Positions 23,762 to 33,089 of a stretch of 64,000 nucleotides of DNA are shown piece after piece. The position numbers and the translations under genes were made by a program. Positions within the stretch are counted from its first letter, which is position 1. Every line of letters begins with the position of its first letter. Source of the DNA: Phycisphaerae bacterium (lineage in GTDB: Bacteria; Planctomycetota; Phycisphaerae; UBA1845; Fen-1342); contig JAUIEC010000013.1 in assembly GCA_030428945.1 (NCBI GenBank), positions 62,001 to 126,000 on the forward strand. Direction: 5' to 3'. The notes under the pieces were generated by a model. The model made no database searches and had not been told where the DNA came from. It was given only the letters and a program-made list of their open reading frames with translations.

Positions 23762-25870
23762 CTGACTGATCGCCTGCTGCTGCTCGCGGCGGCGGCGCTG
23801 GCCTGCCAGCCGATCGACCTGCTGGCGGCCCCGGCGGCCCTGATCGTGCTGGTCTGGATTCCGGGGCAGATCCTGCTGCGACTGTCCGGTGTCGGCGAGG
23901 GCTGGACCGCGGGACCGCGGGCGATGCTCGGCCTGGCGCTCGCCACGGCCACGATGCCGGTCGTGCTGAATCCACTCTGGCACCTGACGAACCACGGACC
24001 GACGCTGATCCTCGCCACCGCGGCCGGGCTGGCGGTCGCGCAGGAGTTCAGCTTCGCGCTGCGGACCAGCGGGCGCGAAGCGCTGCGCCTGTTCCAGTCG
24101 CCGCTGGAGTGGCTGCTGCTGGCCGCCCTGCTCGGCCTGGTCGTCTTCGCGACGATCGGCACCTACTGGCCGGGCACGGTCGGCGCCGGCCCGGTGCCGT
24201 CGCAGATTCACGACTACATCAAGCACCACGCGGTGCTCTTCTCGCTCGAGCGGCGCCCCCTGCCGCTCGGCAATCCGTTCTACGCCCCGCGCGCGGACGG
24301 ACCGGTCTTCTACTATCACTTCTTCTACCTGCTGCCGGCCACGCTGCGGGCGGTCGCGCCGAGTGTCAGCATTCCGCTCGCGTTCGGACTGCAGTCCGCC
24401 CTGGTGGCCGTCACGTCGGTCAGCCTGTTCGCGCTGCTGGCCCGCGTGCTGTTCGGCGGCGGTCCGCCCGCCCTGCTGGCGGCGATGCTGGCGACGGTGA
24501 TCGGCGGCCTCGACATCGTGCCGGTCGTGCTGCTGCGCCTGCGGGCCATCACGCTCGACGCCTGGGCCGACACGCTCGTCCGGATTCACAACCTGATCAC
24601 CCAGTTCGTCTGGACACCCCAGAACATGCAGGGCGTGCTGGTGCTGCTGCTCGCCAGTTTCCTGCTGATCACCTGTCGCCGGACCGGAACGCTCGCCCTG
24701 CTGCTCGGCCTGCTGACCGCCAGCCTGATCGGATCGACCGTCTGGGTCGCGGCCGCCGTGCTGCCCGCGGCCGTGCTGCTGCTGATGGTCGCCCTGCGCG
24801 GCGGGCGCAATCGCCCGCCCTGGGTCCTGGTCGGACTCGGCGGCGCGACGGCCGTGATCTTCGCCCTGCCGAGCATGCTGGGTTACCTGCGGACCGCGGG
24901 AACACTGGGCAAGAGCCTGACGCTCGGCTGGCCGCACCAGGAACGGGCCCTGCTCGGGCAGTTTCTGCCGGCCGGGCTGCTGGCGAATCTGGCCGACCTG
25001 CCGTGGGTGCTGCTGCTGGAGTTCGGTCCGCTGCTGGTCCTGCCAATGCTGCTGCCGCGGGCCGCCTGGGCCGTGATGCTGCGCAGCCCGGGCGGGCGAC
25101 TGCTGCTCGGTGCCGGAACGGTCGGCCTGCTGGCATTCGTCACGGTCCGCAGCCACTTCACGTACAACGATTTCGGTCAGAAGGTGATCCTCGCGACGCA
25201 GGCGGCCGGCGTGATCCTGGCGGCCGGCATTCTGCACGGTCGCCCCGGCCGCGCCGCGTGGTGGAACCCGCTGGGCTGGCAGCTTCGCAGGGGCGTTCGC
25301 TTCGGGCGGGGCGCGGCGGTACTGGCGATCGCGCTCTGCGTGGCGGGGCTGCCGGTGGGCCTGCTGCAGACTCCGGTGGCGACGGTGCGGCGCCTGCTGC
25401 CCCCGGACGGCCGCCTCGGCCCGCTGGTGCCGGACGAGGCGGTTCGGGCGCGGCGGCAGGCGGACCTGCTGCGGACGGCGCGGGACCTTCCGCGGGACGC
25501 GGTCGTGCAGGGACACTGGACAACCGCCCGGCTGGACCTGCTGCAGATGATCGACCACCAGGTCGGCGTGACCGAAATCGAACGCGACACGATGGTCTTC
25601 CAGGCCGGACCGCCCGAAGCCCGGCAGGCCGACCTGGCCGCGCTGGCCGGGGTGCTGGAGACGGCGGCCCCGGTGGCCGGGCTGCACGCGGTGCTGGTCC
25701 GCCTGGGCGTCACGCACGTGCTGGTCGGCGAGGTCGAGCGGGCGGCCTGGCAGGACCTGGCGCGGCTGTCGGATGCGGCCTGGTTCGAGGTCGTGGCCGG
25801 CGGGCCGGACTGGGGGATCTACCGCGTCCGGCGGTCGGCGGCTGGCACCGGGTCGGCGTCTGGGCAATAA
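23762..25870 (+). CDS. Polytopic membrane protein, possibly GT-C glycosyltransferase-like
   Basis: About 702 residues with a dozen or so hydrophobic helices and a soluble C-terminal tail of about 170 residues (from about 535). No ATG opens the frame. A CTG at 23762 with CGGAG at 23747-23751 keeps the first helix (LTDRLLLLAAAALACQPIDL); a GTG at 23846 would lose it. The first outer loop has GPVPSQIHDYIKHHAVL and NPFYAPRADGPVFYYHFFYL, acidic-aromatic loops reminiscent of GT-C enzymes using polyprenyl-linked sugars. That role is inference. Start uncertain; existence of the gene is secure. Confidence 0.75.
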   Translation: MTDRLLLLAAAALACQPIDLLAAPAALIVLVWIPGQILLRLSGVGEGWTAGPRAMLGLALATATMPVVLNPLWHLTNHGPTLILATAAGLAVAQEFSFALRTSGREALRLFQSPLEWLLLAALLGLVVFATIGTYWPGTVGAGPVPSQIHDYIKHHAVLFSLERRPLPLGNPFYAPRADGPVFYYHFFYLLPATLRAVAPSVSIPLAFGLQSALVAVTSVSLFALLARVLFGGGPPALLAAMLATVIGGLDIVPVVLLRLRAITLDAWADTLVRIHNLITQFVWTPQNMQGVLVLLLASFLLITCRRTGTLALLLGLLTASLIGSTVWVAAAVLPAAVLLLMVALRGGRNRPPWVLVGLGGATAVIFALPSMLGYLRTAGTLGKSLTLGWPHQERALLGQFLPAGLLANLADLPWVLLLEFGPLLVLPMLLPRAAWAVMLRSPGGRLLLGAGTVGLLAFVTVRSHFTYNDFGQKVILATQAAGVILAAGILHGRPGRAAWWNPLGWQLRRGVRFGRGAAVLAIALCVAGLPVGLLQTPVATVRRLLPPDGRLGPLVPDEAVRARRQADLLRTARDLPRDAVVQGHWTTARLDLLQMIDHQVGVTEIERDTMVFQAGPPEARQADLAALAGVLETAAPVAGLHAVLVRLGVTHVLVGEVERAAWQDLARLSDAAWFEVVAGGPDWGIYRVRRSAAGTGSASGQ

Positions 25871-25922
25871 TTGCCGGTTTGTCGAAGCCTGCGGGAAACG
25901 AGCAAAAGGAAGGAACTGCCCC

Positions 25923-27629
25923 ATGTCCGATCACGGCGCCACGTTGGAATTCCCCCGTCAATACCTCCCGACCGATGCCCGGTTCAACACCTGGGAAGCG
26001 GCCCAGCAGTATTACGAGGAGTTGCTGGCGCGCCCGATCAACACGCCGGCCGAGTTCGAGAAGTGGATGCTGGACTTCAGCGAACTGGACTCGGTCTTTG
26101 ACGAGGAAGGCACGGCCCGGCAGATCGCCTCGACGCAGGCGACCAACGACCCGGAACGCGAGCAGGCGTTCCTGGACTTCATTCAGAACATTCAGCCGCA
26201 CGTGCAGCCGTGGCACTTCAAGCTGCGCGAGAAGTTCATCGAGTGCATGGACCGGTTCGACCTGCCGAAGAAGCGCTGGGAGGTGCTCGACCGCAAGATG
26301 CGGACGATCAACGCGATCTACCGCGAGGAGAACATCCCGCTGGAGGTCGAGAACGCCGAACTCGGCCAGCAGTTCCAGAAGGTGACCGGCACCATGTCGG
26401 TGACCTACCAGGGCCGCGAGATGACGATCGAGCAACTGGCCCCCTACCTGCAGGACCCGGACCGCGCCGTGCGCGAGGAGACCTACCGGGTGGCGACGTC
26501 GCGCTACCTGCAGGACGCCGAGGTGCTGGACGGCATCTACGCCAAGATGATCCAGTTGCGGCACCAGATGGCCGAGAACGCGGACTGCGGCGACTTCCGC
26601 AACTACATGTTCAAGGCCTACAACCGCTTCGACTACACCCCCGACGACTGCATCGCGTTCCACGACGCGATCGAGCGGGTGGTCGTGCCGGCCGTCTCGA
26701 AACTGGCCGAGCAGCGGAAGGCGGCGCTCGGACTGGACACGCTGCGCCCGTGGGACCTGGACGTGGACATCGAGGGTCGCCCGCCGCTGCGTCCGTTCGA
26801 GACCGAGGACGAGTTGATCGCCGGCTGCCAGAAGATCTTCGACCAGGTGCACCCCGAACTGGGGGCGGTCTTCGCGACGCTGAACAAGCGGGGCATGCTG
26901 GACCTCTCCAGCCGGCAGGGCAAGGCCCCGGGCGGGTACCAGGCGGTCTACGACGAGAAGCGGATGCCGTTCATCTTCATGAACGCGGTCGGCACCGAGG
27001 ACGACATCCGCACGCTGCTGCACGAGGGCGGACACGCGTTCCACTCGTGGGCCTGCCGGAATGACCCGATCCTGTCGTACCGGCACTACCCGATCGAGTT
27101 CGCCGAGGTCGCCTCGATGGGGATGGAGTGCCTGGCGCTGCCGTACACGAAGGCGTTCTACGGCGACGAGGACGCCCGGGCCCGCAAGCGGTTCTTCAAG
27201 AAGATCGTCGAGTTCTTCCCGTACATGGCGATGGTCGACGGCCTGCAGCACTACGTCTACACCCACGTCGGGGTCGGCATCGAGGCGATCAAGGACGAGT
27301 GGGTCCGCCTGCAGCAGCGCTTCATGCCGCACGTCGACTACACCGGGCTCGAACCGTTCGTGCGGCACGGCTGGCACCGCAAGCTGCACTTCTTCCTCGC
27401 GCCGTTCTACTACATCGAGTACGGCATCGCGCAACTGGGCGCCCTGCAGGTCTGGACCAACAGCCGCAGGGACTACGCCGAGGCCGTCGCCATGTACCGC
27501 AACGCGCTCGCCCTCGGCGGCTCGCGCCCGCTGCCGGAACTGTTCGAGACGGCCGGCGCCAAGTTCGACTTCAGCGAAGCGACCCTCCGACCGCTGATCG
27601 ACGCGGCCATGGAAGAGGTCAGCGGCTGA
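25923..27629 (+). CDS. pepF: M3-family oligoendopeptidase (PepF type)
   Basis: 568 residues with AAGGAAGG upstream of the ATG. The zinc site is HEGGH at 367-371 (TLLHEGGHAFHSW), with the third ligand in EFAEVASMGME near 392-400. The C-terminus has the family's YGIAQLGALQVW. The N-terminal helical half covers the substrate groove. It is cytoplasmic, cutting oligopeptides of limited length. It follows the membrane-protein gene by 52 bp, possibly in one transcript. Confidence 0.93.
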   Translation: MSDHGATLEFPRQYLPTDARFNTWEAAQQYYEELLARPINTPAEFEKWMLDFSELDSVFDEEGTARQIASTQATNDPEREQAFLDFIQNIQPHVQPWHFKLREKFIECMDRFDLPKKRWEVLDRKMRTINAIYREENIPLEVENAELGQQFQKVTGTMSVTYQGREMTIEQLAPYLQDPDRAVREETYRVATSRYLQDAEVLDGIYAKMIQLRHQMAENADCGDFRNYMFKAYNRFDYTPDDCIAFHDAIERVVVPAVSKLAEQRKAALGLDTLRPWDLDVDIEGRPPLRPFETEDELIAGCQKIFDQVHPELGAVFATLNKRGMLDLSSRQGKAPGGYQAVYDEKRMPFIFMNAVGTEDDIRTLLHEGGHAFHSWACRNDPILSYRHYPIEFAEVASMGMECLALPYTKAFYGDEDARARKRFFKKIVEFFPYMAMVDGLQHYVYTHVGVGIEAIKDEWVRLQQRFMPHVDYTGLEPFVRHGWHRKLHFFLAPFYYIEYGIAQLGALQVWTNSRRDYAEAVAMYRNALALGGSRPLPELFETAGAKFDFSEATLRPLIDAAMEEVSG

Positions 27630-27929
27630 AGCCGCGACACCGGAACGGTCGGCGTCGCCCGGCGACGACGATCCCCGCGTTGCGGGACCTGAAGGTGCCG
27701 TAAGAAACTGGCGCGCGGAACCGGTGTTGCCACACCCGAAGAAGCTTCGTTTGGCCCCGCGCGCCGAGTTCTGATCCAGGAGTTGAACCGAAAAACCGTC
27801 CGGTGCGGCACGGCTTCGGATGCCGCGTTCGCCCGGCAGCGCGACCGTGCCAGGTTGGCCGCCGCGTCCGTTGCGGCGACCAGCCCGGTGGTCACGGGGG
27901 ACAAAGGGTGTCCCTTGGGGAGCCGGCGC
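27630..27929. other. 300-bp convergent intergenic region with several predicted stems
   Basis: No ORF of interest. It holds the branched fold at 27706-27770, a hairpin GCGGCA/TGCCGC at 27805-27826, and GGGACA/TGTCCC at 27898-27914, which lies 16 bp after the stop codon of the reverse-strand gene. No T-tract follows any of them. Octad arrays are absent from this gene end. Confidence 0.6.
27706..27770. ncRNA. Candidate branched RNA or cruciform: outer stem enclosing two hairpins
   Basis: Outer arms AACTGGCGCGCGG (27706-27718) and CCGCGCGCCGAGTT (27757-27770) pair with one bulge. Inside are two perfect back-to-back hairpins: GGTGT-TGCC-ACACC (27723-27736) and CGAAG-AAG-CTTCG (27737-27749). The outer stem can extend by AGA/TCT. 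Strand cannot be decided, since the structure is symmetric in both directions. Only the pairing is seen; expression is inferred. Confidence 0.45.
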
Positions 27930-29219
27930 TCAGCTTCGGGCCTCCGAGCCCTTCCGCCGGGCGCTTCCCGGTGCGGCAAATCGAAACAGGCCCAGCCCGA
28001 CGCAGACCGCCAGGGCCGGAACCGGCAGCCCGAATCCGCAGCGCGGCGGCTGCGGCTGCATCTGCGGATCCGCTTCGTTCGGATCGGATTCGCTGGGCTG
28101 CTGCACCGCCGGGTCACCCGCGGGGGGGGCCTCGACGGCGGCCGTGTAACGCAACCGCATCACGCGGCCGGTGAACAGTTCGCTGAAGACCAGGCTGCCG
28201 TCCGGGGCCTGGACCAGGTCGACCGGCCCGCCGCTGCCCTCCCAGAACAGTTCGTGCGAAACCAGGCGATCGCCGTCGAGCACCGTCCGGTAGATCCGGT
28301 GCAGGACGTACTCGACGTGAAACAGGTTGCCGTGGTACGCGGCCGGGAACTGCGTGCCGGTGTAGTAGGCCCCGCCGGTGATCGCCGAACCCTTGTCGGC
28401 GTACGAGACCAGCGGCTGCACCAGGTTCGGCACCAGCGGCAGCAGGGCCGGCCCCTCGGCCAGCGGCCAGCCGGCGTTGTCGCCGCGGCGAATGATGTTG
28501 ATCTCCTCGCGGCGGGGCGCGTCGTCCGAGCCGACATCGAAGACGAACATGCGTCCGTCCGGGGCGAAGCAGAAGCGGAACGGATTGCGAAAGCCGAGCG
28601 CGTAGACCGCCCGCGGCGAACCCGTCGGCGTCGTGAACGGATTGTCGCGGGGCGTCGCGCCGTCCGGCTCGATCCGGCTGATCTTGCCGGCCAGCGTCTT
28701 CAGATCCTGGGACAGGCCGCGCTCGCCGGTGTCACCGATCGAGAAGTACAGCTTGCCGTCCGGACCGAACTTCAGGCAGCCGCCCGAGTGCACGCTTTCG
28801 CTGCCGGGCAGGAACTCGCGGATGAACGTCGCGTCGGTGCCGCGCCCGTCGACCTCGGTGTAGCGGATGATCTGCTGCTGGACGTCGGAGATGCTCGCGA
28901 ACACGTAGACGTAGTGGTTCTCGGCGAAGTCCGGGTCGAGCGCGATCCCCAGCAGGCCGTTCTCGTTGACCGTGTAGACCTCGATCTCGGCGAACGACTC
29001 GGTCTGCACCTCGCCCTCGGGCGAGACGATCCGCACGTGCCCGTTCTTCTCGGTCACGAACAGGCGCCCGTCCGGGGCGTAGGCCAGGGCCACCGGCTGG
29101 GCGAGCCCCTCGGCCACCACCTCGAGCGCGAACCCGTCCGGGATCGTCTCGGCGCGGAGCGGGCCCGCTGCCAGCACGGCCACCGCCGCGACCAGTCCGC
29201 TGCGTAGAGTCGGCATCAT
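27930..29219 (-). CDS. Secreted PQQ-type sugar (glucose/sorbosone) dehydrogenase-like protein with C-terminal anchor signal
   Basis: 429 residues. Signal peptide at the start, then a six-bladed beta-propeller of the soluble glucose dehydrogenase type: GLAQPVALAYAPDGRLFVTE, GLLGIALDPDF, SGGCLKFGPDGKLYFSIGDT, GFRNPFRFCFAPDGR, and DVGSDDAPRREEINII. It may oxidise sugars with PQQ, or be a related binding propeller. After a Pro/Glu/Asp-rich linker the C-terminus has CGFGLPVPALAVCVGLGLF followed by a basic tail: a Cys-Gly motif, a helix and arginines, i.e. a likely sorting or anchoring signal. Two adjacent ATGs open the frame. Confidence 0.88.
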   Translation of the reverse strand: MMPTLRSGLVAAVAVLAAGPLRAETIPDGFALEVVAEGLAQPVALAYAPDGRLFVTEKNGHVRIVSPEGEVQTESFAEIEVYTVNENGLLGIALDPDFAENHYVYVFASISDVQQQIIRYTEVDGRGTDATFIREFLPGSESVHSGGCLKFGPDGKLYFSIGDTGERGLSQDLKTLAGKISRIEPDGATPRDNPFTTPTGSPRAVYALGFRNPFRFCFAPDGRMFVFDVGSDDAPRREEINIIRRGDNAGWPLAEGPALLPLVPNLVQPLVSYADKGSAITGGAYYTGTQFPAAYHGNLFHVEYVLHRIYRTVLDGDRLVSHELFWEGSGGPVDLVQAPDGSLVFSELFTGRVMRLRYTAAVEAPPAGDPAVQQPSESDPNEADPQMQPQPPRCGFGLPVPALAVCVGLGLFRFAAPGSARRKGSEARS

Positions 29220-29293
29220 GTTGGTCTCGAAAGAACCCGGCGCGGCCGCGGCGCGTGGGTGCGCCGCGGCCGTGCTCGCGGGTGGTGCAAACG

Positions 29294-30502
29294 TCAGGTG
29301 AACAGCGGGCTGCCGACCGTCTCGTCGAACGTCTCGCCGCCAAGCTTGAAGATCGGGTCGGGGTTGAAGCCCAGCCAGTCCCGGATCACCGAGCTGAAGA
29401 CCGCCCGGAAGTCGACGTAGTACGGCAGGTTCCGCTGGTTCAGATCGTGCGACGTCGGAGTCTGTCCCTTGACGCCGCCCGCGACGGCCGGCCCGGCCAG
29501 GATCATGTGCCCGCCGTGGCCGTGGTCGGTGCCCGGGCTGCCGTTCTCCTCGTTCCGCCGGCCGAACTCGGTGTAGAACAGCACCGCGGTGCGGTCCCAG
29601 ATGCCGAGCGCCTTGGCGTCGTTGACGAACTGCTCGAACTCGTTGTTGATCCGCGGGAACAGGCGGCTCTCGGCGTCGCGCTGCGAACCGTGCGTATCGA
29701 AACCGCCGTAGCCGAGCTTGATCACGCGCGTGCCCAGCCCGGCCGAGGCGAGCGCCGCGGCCCGGTAGAACTCGCCGGTCGCTCCGCCGGTCGACGAGAA
29801 GTCGGCCGTCCGTTCGCGGATCGCGGCCCCGTTCAGGTCGATGTTCGAGTAGGTCTGCAGGATCGACTGCTCCAGGCCCTCGCGCTGGTTGCGCTTCAGG
29901 GCGGCCAGCCGGCCGAAGGCTTCCTGGGCGGCCTTGTGATAGGTCTGGTCGGGGTAGCCGTAGCGGCGCGGGTCGCCGATCTTGGACGTGTCGAGCACGC
30001 CGTAGGGTTCATCGAAGTAGAGCTTGCGCAGCCGCTCGTACCAGCTTCGCGAGGTCCCGGCGCTGTTGGCCAGGTCCCGCACGCCGAACTCGTAGATCTC
30101 CTGGCTCTCGAAGTGCGAGCCGTTCGAATCCGGGTACGCCACCTGCTGTATGACCGCCAGTTCACCCTGGGCGTACAGATCCGAGAAGAACTGGAACTGC
30201 TTGTTGATGCCCAGGTCCGGCCGGCCGGGGAGCGGGTTGACGTCGTCGGCCTGCAGGGCCAGGTTCGGCCGCCGCGACTGGTAGACGCTGTTCTGATAAG
30301 GGGCCAGGAAACTCAGCCCGTCCAGGCCGCCGTTCAACTGGCAGAGCACCAGGAGGTTGCCGGTCCCGCCGGCCGTCTGGGCGTAGCTGCGGGCGGTCAG
30401 CCCCAGCAGCGGGTCGGCGAAGGCGAGGGCCCCGAGCCCGAGCCCGGTGCGTTGCAGGAAGGCCCGTCGGCTGACCTGGTAGTCGTTGCATTCACTCATC
30501 AT
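29294..30502 (-). CDS. DUF1501 family secreted protein (Tat substrate)
   Basis: 402 residues with a Tat signal: SRRAFLQ then a hydrophobic GLGLGALAFADPLLGL. The body has DUF1501 hallmarks: VLCQLNGGLDGLSFLAPY, YGGFDTHGSQ, FYTEFGRR and GTDHGHGGHM, the metal-binding pattern of the alkaline-phosphatase-like fold. These proteins are exported folded and are plentiful in planctomycetes. Reaction unknown. It is encoded 39 bp after the DUF1800 gene, its usual partner. Confidence 0.92.
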   Translation of the reverse strand: MMSECNDYQVSRRAFLQRTGLGLGALAFADPLLGLTARSYAQTAGGTGNLLVLCQLNGGLDGLSFLAPYQNSVYQSRRPNLALQADDVNPLPGRPDLGINKQFQFFSDLYAQGELAVIQQVAYPDSNGSHFESQEIYEFGVRDLANSAGTSRSWYERLRKLYFDEPYGVLDTSKIGDPRRYGYPDQTYHKAAQEAFGRLAALKRNQREGLEQSILQTYSNIDLNGAAIRERTADFSSTGGATGEFYRAAALASAGLGTRVIKLGYGGFDTHGSQRDAESRLFPRINNEFEQFVNDAKALGIWDRTAVLFYTEFGRRNEENGSPGTDHGHGGHMILAGPAVAGGVKGQTPTSHDLNQRNLPYYVDFRAVFSSVIRDWLGFNPDPIFKLGGETFDETVGSPLFT

Positions 30503-30541
30503 TCATCCTCGAGAGAGAGTTCTGACTCTGATCTTCGCCGA

Positions 30542-32437
30542 CTAGCGGCCCAGCACGTGCTCGTCGATCGCCATCAGGCGGATCATCTCGAACACGTGAC
30601 GTGGTTGCTGATCCGGGTTCAGCAGGTGGAAGGCCCGGTTGCCGTTCTGGTCGAGCACCTCGATGTAGATATCGATCTCTTCCTCGGTCAGCTTCAGGTG
30701 GAAGACATCGGCGATCGCGTTGACGATCTCACGCCGCACCTCGCGGCGGTCCCAGCCGGCCGGATCCGGCAGCAGGTGGTACGGCAGTTCCGGCGTGCGA
30801 TCCGGACCGAAGTCCATGTCGAGCAGGTACCCGAGGGCCTCGACGCGGCTGATCAGCCACTGGTCCGAGAGCCACGCTAGGCCTTCCGTCCAGCCCTCGA
30901 CGCCCGGCGGGTCGAGCAGTTCCTGCCCGGCATCCTCCAGGTCGTCCGCCATCCGGCTGAAGATGTAGCCCTGGGCGTCTTCCGAGAACAGGTGAATGTC
31001 CAGCGTGCGGGCCACCCCGACGATGTGCTCGACCGGCGAAGCCAACTGGTTGCCGCGGGCCTCCGGCGAGAAGAACGCCCGCGAACTGATGATCTTCCGC
31101 ACCAGCGGCCGAATCTCGAAGTTGCTCTCGACGAACAGGTCGGCCAGTTCGCGGACCGTCTCGTCCGACGGATGATCGTGCACGAAGTACGCGAACAGGT
31201 TGCGGGCCACGTAGTCGGCCGCCTCGGGCTGCTCGAGCGTCAGGTCGATCACCGTGCGGAAGTCGTAGTTCGCGCCGTCGGCCCGGCCGGGGAAGATCGT
31301 CTTGATCGAGTTGTCGTGGTTGACGATGTCGAAGACCGGGCGGGCGTCCAGGCCGCTCTCCCGCAGCAGCGTGATGCCGGTGAACGCCAGCGAGCCCTGC
31401 TGGATGTCGGCCTCGGTGTAGAGCACGTCGCGACCGAGCGTGAACAGTTCCCAGAACTCGCGGGCGTAGTTCTCGTTCGGCGCGTCCTTGGGACTGTTGG
31501 CTCCGTCCAGCCAGATCAGCATCAGCGGATCAAGCGTCAGGTCCTCGAGGAAGACGCGGTAGTTGCCGAGCGCGTTGCGCCGCAGCATGTTCCAGTGCTC
31601 GACCGACAGGTTCGTGTCGCGGCCTTCCAGCACACGACGGGACGTCGCGAACCGGTCGTGCCAGAAGAGCGTCATCCGTTCCTGCAGCGGGCGCGGCCCC
31701 TCGATCAGGTGAACCAGCCAGCGCTTGTCGATGTCCGTGCCGTACGAGTCGGCCAGGTTCTGCACGCCGATCGGCGTGTTCGGCGGCGCCATGACCGCCT
31801 GGACCGACGCGCTCAGCCCCTCGCGCACCACCCGGGCGACGTCTTCCGGCTTGGCGCCGAAACTCGTCCGCCGCAGGAAGTGATAGGCCTCGTCGGTGGT
31901 CATCGAGTCGCGGTAGGCTTCGATGCTCTGCGGGTGACCGGCGAATTCCTCGGCCACCTCGACCAGCACCGAGCCGACCGCCGTGGCGACCCCGCCGCGT
32001 CCGTCGTCGACGGTCACCTCGAAGCCGACTTCCATCGTGTCGACCACGTACGGCGCGTCGACCATCACGGTCGGACCGCTCGTCTCGGCAAAGCGGGCCG
32101 TCTCGCCCTTGGTCTGCCGCCAGGTGAACGTCAGCGTGTCGCCGTCGGGATCCGTCGATCCGCTCGCATCGAGCATCACCTCGGTGCCGGCCCGGATGCC
32201 GACGTTCGGCGTGATCCGCACGACCGCCGTCGGAGCGTTGTTCGGACCGGTCTCGCCGCCGCCCTCGCCACCGCCGCCTTCGCCGCCCGATCCGTCCGGA
32301 CCGCCCGGCGTCTCGGCCCCGGGCGTCCCACCGTCGCCACCCGGATCGGTTGTCGCGTCCGGCGCCGGACAACCGGCCAGCGACAGACCAACCAGACAAC
32401 CCAGGAGCATTCGATGGTGCCAGAGCAGCTTTCTCAT
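30542..32437 (-). CDS. DUF1800 family lipoprotein with a PKD-like N-terminal domain
   Basis: 631 residues. The ATG at 32437 follows GAGGTGAGG. A lipobox (LSLAGCPAP) is followed by a Gly/Glu-rich linker, then a PKD-like beta domain (NNAPTAVVRITPNVG, LDASGSTDPDGDTLTFTW, FEVTVDDGRGG). DUF1800 follows from about residue 205 (TTDEAYHFLRRTSFGAKPEDV, RMTLFWHDRFATS, NYAREFWELFTLG). It heads a two-gene unit with DUF1501; the pair presumably acts on a surface substrate. DUF1800 has no established activity. Its 5' side is 900 bp of repeat DNA. Confidence 0.92.
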   Translation of the reverse strand: MRKLLWHHRMLLGCLVGLSLAGCPAPDATTDPGGDGGTPGAETPGGPDGSGGEGGGGEGGGETGPNNAPTAVVRITPNVGIRAGTEVMLDASGSTDPDGDTLTFTWRQTKGETARFAETSGPTVMVDAPYVVDTMEVGFEVTVDDGRGGVATAVGSVLVEVAEEFAGHPQSIEAYRDSMTTDEAYHFLRRTSFGAKPEDVARVVREGLSASVQAVMAPPNTPIGVQNLADSYGTDIDKRWLVHLIEGPRPLQERMTLFWHDRFATSRRVLEGRDTNLSVEHWNMLRRNALGNYRVFLEDLTLDPLMLIWLDGANSPKDAPNENYAREFWELFTLGRDVLYTEADIQQGSLAFTGITLLRESGLDARPVFDIVNHDNSIKTIFPGRADGANYDFRTVIDLTLEQPEAADYVARNLFAYFVHDHPSDETVRELADLFVESNFEIRPLVRKIISSRAFFSPEARGNQLASPVEHIVGVARTLDIHLFSEDAQGYIFSRMADDLEDAGQELLDPPGVEGWTEGLAWLSDQWLISRVEALGYLLDMDFGPDRTPELPYHLLPDPAGWDRREVRREIVNAIADVFHLKLTEEEIDIYIEVLDQNGNRAFHLLNPDQQPRHVFEMIRLMAIDEHVLGR

Positions 32438-32751
32438 ATACCTCACCTCACACGCGTTGCGACCCGGCACCCCACCGGATCGGTTGTCGCCCGGAGGCGG
32501 CAACGCTGCCCGGCACGGGGACGGACCTGGAAGCTGCACAGTCCCCGGCGATGCGCTGGTGGATCAAAGTGGTGTCAGGAGAAGAATAGAAATCGTTGCC
32601 GTTCAGCCCAAAAACAAGAGCGGACCTTTTCGAAATCGCGCACGAGAAGAGCCCGCCGTCCCGCGCCGCCGACCCCGTTCCGGTCGGGCCGACCGCGCGG
32701 TCCCCCCTGCTCGGCGGGTTGTTCTCGGACCCGCCTCCCGCGCGCTGATCG

Positions 32752-33020
32752 GTGCCTCATCCTTGAGTGCGCTGAGGGCGCCCCATCCTGATGGGTGCCC
32801 CACCCTGATGGGTGCCCCCTCCTTGAGTGAGCTGATGGGTGCCCCACCCTGATGGGTGCCCCACCCTTGAGTGAGCGCAGCGAACGGAAGGGTGGGGGAC
32901 TGCGTTTGATTCCGAATCCGCGTGCCGAGCATGCCTGACGGACCGGCCACGCGGTGCGGCATCGACGCCTGTGACGCCCGTGTTCGTCGTGATCGCGGAC
33001 CGCCGCGTCGATGACGCACC
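32752..33020 (-). repeat. Composite repeat element, copy D (reverse), including 68-bp element copy 5 at 32953-33020
   Basis: Read on the reverse strand: GTAG-flanked 68-bp repeat, linker with GGAATCAAACGCAGTC, CCCACCCTT/AAGGGTGGG hairpin, then several 17-bp direct repeats of the type GGATGGGGCACCCATCA. The most expanded 17-bp repeat block in the window. Confidence 0.9.
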
Positions 33021-33031
33021 CTACGACCCTC

Positions 33032-33071
33032 GGAGCAAGGGAGCGAGGGAGCCAGGGAGCGAGGGAGCAAG
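33032..33071 (+). repeat. Octad array GGAGCAAG/GGAGCGAG/GGAGCCAG
   Basis: Five octads in phase, purine-rich on the forward strand, between composite copies D and E. Confidence 0.88.
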
Positions 33072-33089
33072 GGAATGCCGCCCGCGCGC

